Shown: positions 31,901 through 39,222 of the stretch, piece by piece
How the letters are laid out: each line of letters starts with the position of its first letter
How positions within the stretch are numbered: position 1 is the first letter of the stretch
Assembly: GCA_009869945.1 (NCBI GenBank)
Contig: WIXG01000555.1
Span: 1-39,222, forward strand
DNA: 39,222 nt
Origin: Mesaphorura yosii
Lineage: Eukaryota; Arthropoda; Collembola; Poduromorpha; Tullbergiidae
Direction: 5' to 3'
Translations under genes and position numbers: made by a program
Notes under the pieces: generated by a model
Databases searched by the model: none
Told to the model about the DNA's origin: nothing
Seen by the model: the letters and a program-made list of their open reading frames with translations, nothing else

Positions 31901-32697
31901 ACTGTTTCAGGTTGCTCCCTTCTTCGCGTTACTCAACAACATTCTTGAAATGAGGCTGGACGGTACCAAAATGCTGGTGTACAATCGTCGACCGGTCGGG
32001 CAGCGAATCCGAGACATCGGAATCTGGTACGACATTCTCCACACAGTGTCGAAAATCGCTGTGATATCAAATGTAAGTACTTCCTGTCTCTATCTTCCCC
32101 TTCAACTACTTCGACAGAAATTAGTTCGGCCTTTCCTTTCAGGCTTTCATTATAGCCTTCACTTCGAATTTCATACCCAAACTCGTCTACAAACTGGAAG
32201 ACCAACTTGGAAACGGGAGTCTGAACGGATTCTTGAGATTCTCGCTCACGTCTTTCGACACGGCAGACTTTAAGAATGACACGCTCCCAGCCGGACACGA
32301 AGCCGATGGACATCCACCATATTGCCTGTATCAAAACTATCATTTCAACCATACAACGGACGACGCAGGGTCGAAGTACAAGCCCAACTGGTTCTACTGG
32401 AAGGTTTTGTTCGCCCGGCTCCTGTTTGTGGTCATCTTTGAGAACTTTGTCAGCTTCTGCGTGCTCGTGCTGAAGGGCATCATTCCCGACGTGCCAAAGA
32501 AACTCAAGAAACGCATCAGGCATGAAATTACACTGACCAATGACATCATAATGAAGGAAGAAATGCGCCGTGCGCTGGAAGAGAAGGAGGTCAACAAGGA
32601 AGCAGGTGACACTTCAACGCTGCGCGCGGAGGATTCAGTCAGAAGGAGATTGAACAATGACACTAGTCGCAATGCACTTGAGGAGATTCCGGTTTAG
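28975..32697 (+). CDS. Anoctamin (TMEM16) calcium-activated channel/scramblase
   Basis: Thirteen exons give 943 residues with all phases consistent: 28975-29343, 29414-29610, 29680-29848, 29934-30166, 30254-30414, 30501-30826, 30886-31047, 31119-31316, 31403-31500, 31560-31717, 31791-31834, 31911-32072, 32143-32697. The cytosolic dimerisation domain (VDFVLVWETK) precedes the ten-TM core: IKEYFGVNIGLYYAWLGFYT, Cys-rich loop (CPLCNKKCDYW), FLEFWKRYSSEITYKWDL, and FINFYSSIFYIAFFKGRF. The calcium-site acids are all kept: Glu614 (GCMTELC), Glu686/Glu689 (YEYLEM), Glu718/Asp722 (LEMRLD). So it should be a functional plasma-membrane chloride channel or scramblase; the sequence alone does not say which. 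Exon 6 adds an Ala/Asn-rich stretch in the first intracellular loop. AATAAA is 18 bases past the stop. Confidence 0.94.
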
Positions 32698-32714
32698 CGA
32701 GCTTGAGACTTAAG

Positions 32715-32720
32715 AATAAA
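32715..32720 (+). terminator. Poly(A) signal of the anoctamin gene
   Basis: AATAAA 18 bases after the stop codon. Confidence 0.65.
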
Positions 32721-33100
32721 ATTCAGCAATGAATTTACTATACCGCTTCGTATTTAATAGAAATAGTACTGATAACCTACAAACAAATAAAATCACGTAA
32801 AAAATTTCAGCGACAAATGTCAATAAGTTAACGTGTCACTTGTCGTACGTCCAAAAGCTGAAATTCAAACGCTATATTCATCCATTTGGTTAAAAGCTAA
32901 GTCGAGTTTCTTGTCCTTGTCAAAAATTAGCTTCGCACAACTTGGACTAAAACTAAACCTGTGATCAGCTCCTGCTGGCTGCTACAGAATAATAACAATC
33001 ACAAACATACGAACAATGTACAAATATTGACATAATTACACGTTCATTCAAGCATGAAATGAACAAAATTTGAGTTGCCCAGTCATATTGCCTGACTGGA

Positions 33101-36100
33101 CTACTTGTTCTGATGAAACTCTGCAATGCACAGCGAACAGCTCCACGAACCCTCTGAAAACCAAAAGACCGACGTTTAGAATTATGAAATTCTTAGGGTG
33201 GTATGTATGAGATGATGCCCTCAGGGGGCATCACCTTACCTGGGGGAGCAGACAACGGTGGCTGCAAGCAATACATGTGATATCCACGGTCGCAGTCGTC
33301 GCAAAACAAAAGTTGGTCCTGAAAATATAAAATGCACATAAATAACATATTAATAAGCTGATGGTGCAACTGATTGATAAAGTAACAGACGACATGGGGC
33401 TTACATCGTTATCAGAAGTTCCACAAAGTGAGCAACATTTGCACTCGATGCATTGCCAGCGATATTTCTTGACAGAAATCGTCATGTTGTTGGTGAACTG
33501 CAGACAACTTGGATGCCCTTTAAAAAGAGAAAAATTGCATCGTAAACGTTAAACACGCTTTGAGTTGCTTATCAGTTTACCAGAGCGTCCACAATCCGAG
33601 CAAGAAACCAGTTCTTCTGGAACCCCGGATTTCTTGTTCTCAGCCGCGTCTCCCAGACAGAAATCACAGTAATTCGACGGCTGAGCACGTGGAGGCTCGC
33701 TCTTCCGCTGCTCATCGAATGCTGTTCCTACTCCTGATGTTGTTGTCGATGGAAGAGGTCCACTTGGGCCCGGCGCAGGTCCCTGGCCTTGGCCCTGATT
33801 CGGGCCTTGGACTTGGAACTGTGGTCCGCTGCCAGGACCGCCAGGAGCAGCGTTATTTCCCATTGGCCCTCCACGTGGCGGCATATTCATTTGCGGGTGT
33901 GGCGGATACGGCTGCTGCTGCTGTTGTTGCTGAAGATGTTGCGGTGGTGGCTGCTGTTGTGGGACCAAATGCGGAGGAGCGCCGGACGCCATGTTGTGTG
34001 GCGGTGGCGCGTTGAGATGCTGCTGCATTTGAGTCGGCCCTCCGCCAGACATGTGCATGAGCAGCCCAGGCATCTGCTGTTGGGGCGAGCCTTGTTGCGG
34101 CTGCAAGTACGGCGGCTGTTGAGGATGCAAAAGTGGTGGTGCCAAAGACCCCATTCTTCTCCGACCTGCACAGTAAATTAAAATCATCAGTTCAAAGCCT
34201 TGTAATTAATTTTGTTAGTGAATTACAAACCCATCTGGACTAACCTTCCCCTTCTGACTACGTGAACCAAAGGCATAGTAGGAAGAAGACGCAAGACGCA
34301 AATTACAAACTCAGAGAGGAGCGAAAAGAAAAACGAGCAAATTGGAAGTTTCGAGATTTGGTTCCCAGAAAGGAGAAGGTTTCGTCCAAATTGCTTGCAG
34401 GTAATTCTAGAGTCGCGGTTAATACAGAAAACAAGCGAAGGCGATACAAAACTACACTACGGAGAGAAAATCAATCAAGCATTCCTTTCCTTAAAGTTTT
34501 ATTATGAAAGTTATCTTAAGGTTAGGTACAAGATTGTGTCTTTGCTTGACTAAACAGACAATTGTCCTTAACTGTACCGATTGATTAAACGCGTTTATTT
34601 TAAACTAGAAAATAGCACCAGATTATATGGATTTTTGGTTCTTTTAGATTCATGACTAAGCGTTCAGTCTCAACTAGTAAATTCATTCACAGTCTACCTT
34701 CAGCATGCGTGCGAAATTCGCTTCTCATTGTAATTTTAATTTAATTATGCAAAGGCAAGTGTAAAGTCTTTCCGTATCTTAATGGGGCCTTTTCACTAAA
34801 TTTTGCTAATCCTTAGGATAAAATGATACTAATAATTGTGCGACGTGCGAAATAATCGTGCAATGGTGTGGTACAGAAATAGAAATGCATTCGATTTAAC
34901 TAAGACTTAAACTCTATCAAAGAGCCAAACCCTATTGTCTACGTACGTTGTTCATTTTTGATCAAGCCAAAGTCAATACTGCGAGACGCGAGAATGAACT
35001 ACGAAGTAAATATCAGCGAGAAGAGAATTTACGCTTTCTTGAATAACCCGTACCGTCATCGCGAGGTTTCGGGGAACCACGGCCCATTGACACATCATCG
35101 TCATTGTCGTCATCTTCCTTGTCCTTGTGGGAGTGGGTGTAGTGATACGTGAGTCCTGGCCTTGTTTTGTATCGAGCGCCACAAACTGTAATCAGTTCGA
35201 GTATTAGCCAATCGTTCGATTAACGCAGATTTTTCTCTAGTGAGACACTTTTCACTTACTGTCGCACGCAAATGGCTTCTCTGGATCCGTAATTGCATCG
35301 TACGTGATCTTACGTCTTCCACGAGCTCCAGCGGCTTGCTGTAACAGAGACGAATTATTAAACGACAAAGCTTGGTGTGTCACTCAGCTTTATCGCGAGT
35401 GATAAATTAGGTACCGCATGTTTAAAATTTCGTTTTATCATTTTACATACCCCACGCGTAGGTTTCCCAACTGCCTTCTTTTTCTTGCGCTTGCTGTAAC
35501 TCTCTTCGTAATCGTAGTCAGAATCTGCGTCTGGTTCGTCAAACTCGCCAGCGTCCGGAATGTCCAGGTCATCATAAAACCACTCCTGGAGAAGGCACAG
35601 TAAACATTCCTGCCACTGAGAAAAATAAAAATTTGCCGGCTTACTTGCTGTTGTTGTCTAGATTCATCCTTCGTAGTGGAGCTGTCCTTGCTGTCTTCGC
35701 TGATGGCCAACGGATTTGGTCCAGCCACTGGAGTCGAAGCTTCGGAAATGCTTGCAGGAGGTTCTGAGTCATCTGCTGCGATCTCTTTCCTCCTGAAGTA
35801 AAAGTTTCGTTTAGTCCCAGTCTCCCTTGCTCCAAATTGCATAAAATATGGATCAGTTAAGTTCTTACGGAATTCCAGCTTGGTTGAATCGAGGCTGCAT
35901 AAAATTGCTCAGATACTGACGGCGTTTCTTTTTCCAGCGCTTGGATGGGTACGTGTAAATCTGTCCTTCACGGAGTCCAGGCATTCTTTGCCTTGCATCC
36001 ATCCATAAATTCGAGTGATTTTGGGCAACGCCTAAAACACAACAAACAACACCATAATTTAGGATCCTGTTACTTGAGTCGACTCATTCACATATCTTTA

Positions 36101-36389
36101 AACGCACCAGTGATGTGATCCAAGAATGGTAGCCTTTGCGTTCGCTCTTGAGACAAACGTGAATTGAATTCAGACGCATTTTTGATGCTCTCGCGATAAA
36201 GTGAGTCATTCATGTAACTAAAATTCAATGATCAGGAATCAGAAACTAGAAAATGCATCCAACGCAAGAACGACGATTACGCTACTGCTAAATATTGGCT
36301 TACTTTTGTATTTTTGCAACCATTTGCGGGTTCAACTTGATGTCCAACTCGGGTTCCACCCCAGGAGCGGTGATTACGGCTGCACTCAT
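33101..36389 (-). CDS. DPF/Requiem (BAF45, d4 family) double-PHD chromatin protein
   Basis: Eleven minus-strand exons (36304-36389, 36108-36217, 35869-36031, 35645-35792, 35451-35585, 35260-35338, 35054-35185, 33581-34165, 33405-33517, 33240-33318, 33101-33153) encode 560 residues, all phases consistent. The Requiem domain ([50 protein letters not shown]) is followed by an acidic/basic linker ([10 protein letters not shown]...[11 protein letters not shown]), one C2H2 finger ([19 protein letters not shown]), and the double PHD (NYCDFCLGD...[45 protein letters not shown]). The DPF reads acylated histone H3 as a BAF-complex subunit. Between finger and PHD1 a Gln/Pro/Gly-rich insert of about 155 residues (286-442) is carried on exon 8; human DPF2 has only 391 residues in total. 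Confidence 0.95.
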
Positions 36390-36922
36390 GACGTCTGAAG
36401 TCTTCTGGACTGGGCAAGTGTCTTGTGGGTGATATTGATTTCTTCAGAAGCTGTAGAATGGTTTCTGCACAAGAAACACTGTCACTGTTCCAGGCACAGC
36501 AATTTAGTCTCCTGTCGTAAAATCATGTAATTTGGATCACTGAATGGTTTTTTTCCGGGGAAAGATTATGTGAGGGTCTCAGTTGATAATACTTATTAGT
36601 CATTAATCATAATTAAAGGTTGGAGATCAAAATCTCTAAATTGATCCCAGCCTTCTCGGCTTCTCCCAGCTTGAAGGTTCGAGCTTCGGCTTTATGGGGA
36701 AAGGGCATAGGGTTTATCGACGCAGAGGCATGCAAGTAAAACGCAAGGAAGCCGTTGCTTTTGTTCGAGTAAAGATTTCGAATGCAATCGACATACAAGA
36801 TTTCAAACCTCGGTCAACGGCAGCCAAGCTGGTGAAATACTAGTTGCCCCTTTAGCTAGGAAGATTATAGATACTTAGTAAAGAATCAGGAATTGTCATT
36901 CGCTGGAGTTGGAAATTGGAAA
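36390..36922. promoter_or_regulatory. Divergent promoter region: DPF / eIF2B-beta
   Basis: 533 bp separate the two opposing start codons. No coding exon is evident; both promoters and 5' UTRs are expected here. Confidence 0.5.
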
Positions 36923-38549
36923 ATGGCGGCTGCCAGCAAGAATCCGATCCAAGAGCAGCTGGATCTACTGGAACTGACACTGAAGAGAGGGTATAAGACA
37001 TAAATCCAGCTGACCATACGCCAGCGTTCAGATAAACAAGCTTTGTCGGGCGTCATTCTTGACTCTTTACACTTGTTTCTAGGAATTACAGTCGATCCTG
37101 CGAACTCGCCCTAAGCACTGTGAAAGTGCTGGATAAGTACATTGTTTCGAATACCTGGAAGAATACAAAGTAAGTTTCATCCTGGCCTGTTGTGCCGCTT
37201 TCTTTCAAGAGCTTGAAAGCTCGATCATTGACATTGATCTATGTGTCTTCTTCAGAGATCTGATTGACTGGCTGGAAGCAGCTGGTAAAAGACTAGCCGA
37301 GGCGTCCCTTTCAGAAACGGCACCGTACAATATCACTCGGCGCGTGATTAAGCTGGTGCAAGACGACTTCGCGACTCATTCGAAGGTAAGCAGGCTTTAC
37401 TTCAAAATAACTGAACGAAATTGGCAATGCAGCTCTAATTGTCTGCCTCCAGGCGCTTCCGAAAACTCTGAGTAGTATTGACCCGAAGCCACAGCCAGAT
37501 TACACTGAAGACGTCCCCGAAATTCGACTTGAAGTTGAAACTGCAATCAGAGAACTGCTCTTCGAATTAGAGACAAGGTACTTACTTGTAAAACACAAAT
37601 CTTGCTTGTTAGAACAGGATTTAATAACTTCAAGCACATTGGCCGTAATGTATGAATTACATTCTATATCCAGTGCTGAAATAATTGCCGAAGAAGCCGT
37701 GAAGCACATTCATCCCGATGATGTAATTTTGACTCTAGGAAAGTCAGCCACTGTGGAAGCTTTTCTCTTGAAAGCTGCAAAAACCATTTCATTTGAAGTC
37801 ATCGTTTGTGAAGGCGCACCATCCAATCACGTAAGACTCTAAGACAGTGAATGACAATGCCATATATATATCTTAAAAGCAGATTGTCTAATATGTTTTA
37901 TTGTAGGGTCATTCAATGGCGGAAAGGCTGTCTTCTCAAAAGATCCCAACAACCATTACAACAGATGCGTAAGTTTCGAAAACTTGAAACTTTCTCCATG
38001 GCACAATTGTCCTAATCACTAAAAGATATGATTGGGATGCAGTTCGATCTTTGCGGTGATGCCGTTCGTGAACAAGATCATAATTGGAACTCACACTGTG
38101 CTAGCCAACGGTGGGCTGAAGGCAGTTGCTGGTTGTCACGCTCTCGCACTGGCCGCGGAGCATTACAACGTGCCTGTCATAGTACTGGCTTCACTCTACA
38201 AATTAACGCCAGAATATCCTGGACCCGATGACGTGACCAAAATCAAGAACCGTCTAGTTTCGCCGGAACCTTTGCTAGACTTTGCCGAAGCAAAAGATTT
38301 AGAGGACGCACAAATCTACAATCCGTTGTTCGACTATGTGCCACCGGAACTCATTTCCACATTCGTGTTTAACATGTAAGCACGTTAATTCTTCAAAACT
38401 GGAACTGATTGAGGGTTCTTTTGTAATTACAACCCTGCATTTAATTCTGCTTTAACAGAGGAAGTCACGCGCCCTCGTACATCTACCGACTGCTCCAAGA
38501 TACATATCCACCTATAAATCATGGGAAACCGTTGAATTTACAACATTGA
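36923..38549 (+). CDS. EIF2B2: Translation initiation factor eIF2B subunit beta
   Basis: Eight exons (36923-36990, 37083-37169, 37256-37385, 37453-37577, 37674-37830, 37907-37968, 38043-38375, 38459-38549) encode 350 residues, essentially the human length (351). eIF2B is the decameric GDP/GTP exchange factor for eIF2; beta belongs to its regulatory core, where phosphorylated eIF2 is sensed. Matching blocks: HIHPDDVILTLGKSATVEAF, VIVCEGAP, TTITTDASIFAVM, VNKIIIGTHTVLANGGLKAV, HALALAAEHYNVPVIVLA, PLFDYVPPELISTFVFNIG and SHAPSYIYRL. All intron phases agree. AATAAA lies 14 bases past the stop. Confidence 0.95.
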
Positions 38550-38562
38550 CCGATTTGAATTA

Positions 38563-38568
38563 AATAAA
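38563..38568 (+). terminator. Poly(A) signal of eIF2B-beta
   Basis: AATAAA 14 bases past the stop codon, giving a very short 3' UTR. Confidence 0.65.
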
Positions 38569-39222
38569 CTGTTTGCAGTTTGCACAAAAGCTACAATTTT
38601 GCGAGACTAACTAAACGGCGAGTTATTTTATTTGAAGAACCGTGAATAGAATACAGCATAACAATATATAAAAAATGTGCAAAAAAGCGTAGAAACTTGA
38701 AAGATGAGAAGTTAGGTTCATGAATGCTATTATCAGTAATCTAGTCAGTTTCGGCTTGATACGGGTTCAGGTTCAGAGTTTACAGCATTAATAGCACGCA
38801 GTTAATAAGAGTAACTACATAACTCTTGCAGTCAAAAGATTGATTCATCGAATATTTTTGTTTCGCAAAACTGTAAGTCAGTCTATTCCCGGTAAAAAAA
38901 AATCCAGTCCCCAAAGAACAACAATTTTAGCGAATGCCAAATGCTGAGGCTTCTCCTTGCTTCAACCGGAAATAGACGCTTGTGGCCCTCTCGTCCAGAT
39001 CCACGTTTCGAAAAGTTGTGTTAATCAAGTTAGTCTGCAGAAAGCGAAGAGACCCGACTTAAACCTTCCTCCTGACGATGTCACTCGGACACTGTGAATG
39101 CCATATTGAAATATTGTATGCATGTCAAGTTCAAGCTCGATTTCAAGAATCATTTTAGTGCATGCGTGGTTTAATTTTATTGCTCTCAAGTTTTTGAGCA
39201 CTTTGCTCTCAACGATGCATGA
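38569..39222. other. Intergenic, no gene seen
   Basis: AT-rich sequence to the end of the window. No frame with a recognisable domain on either strand; it could include the UTR of a gene lying beyond the edge. Confidence 0.4.

Noticed and set aside
33560..34015. Plus-strand open frames opposite the Gln/Pro-rich DPF exon
   Set aside because: Antisense of CAG/CCN repeats; the minus strand carries the PHD finger and correct splice sites.
1..39222. tRNA, rRNA and CRISPR features
   Set aside because: I found no convincing tRNA-like TPsiC arm in an acceptor-stem context, no rRNA segment and no regularly spaced repeats; a covariance-model scan would be needed to exclude tRNAs fully.

Overview
This is eukaryotic nuclear DNA. 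Most genes are split by short spliceosomal introns (about 60-500 bp, GT...AG), AATAAA poly(A) signals follow several stop codons, and the protein set is animal: anoctamin, OPA3, ATP synthase subunit f, eEF1B-delta, eIF2B-beta, POLE3, TADA3 and a DPF/Requiem protein. The subunit f sequence is arthropod-like and there is a short block of the arthropod telomere motif (TTAGG, written CCTAA on the + strand). Decayed chemoreceptor-like genes and two genes with bacterial/fungal affinities (a cholesterol-oxidase-type flavoenzyme and a pectin methylesterase) fit a soil hexapod. A springtail (Collembola) is my best guess, but it is an inference.

Left part (1-14.2 kb), gene-poor accessory DNA: a frameshifted multi-TM chemoreceptor-like pseudogene plus a truncated second copy that ends at TTAGG-type repeats; a Cys-rich two-repeat protein; a C2H2 zinc-finger fossil; a small basic secreted protein; a broken GT8 (glucoside xylosyltransferase-like) gene; an intact two-exon secreted FAD oxidase; and two poorly resolved minus-strand models.

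Middle (15.5-21.4 kb): TADA3, then a pseudogene graveyard. This holds a second zinc-finger fossil and a pectin methylesterase pseudogene into which a 533-bp terminal-inverted-repeat element has jumped, with a 5-bp target-site duplication. Next is a small orphan two-TM protein with a 33-bp coding tandem repeat.

Right part (22-38.5 kb), compact housekeeping block: POLE3 (+), OPA3 (+), ATP synthase f (-), eEF1B-delta (+), anoctamin (+), DPF (-) and eIF2B-beta (+). I could resolve every exon with consistent reading phase. Two pairs (subunit f/eEF1B-delta and DPF/eIF2B-beta) are head-to-head with about 0.5 kb between start codons.

Most interesting: the precisely datable transposon insertion in the pectinesterase fossil, whose ends and duplication resemble the Transib group; and the oxidase whose signal peptide sits on its own exon, as expected of a domesticated transferred gene.
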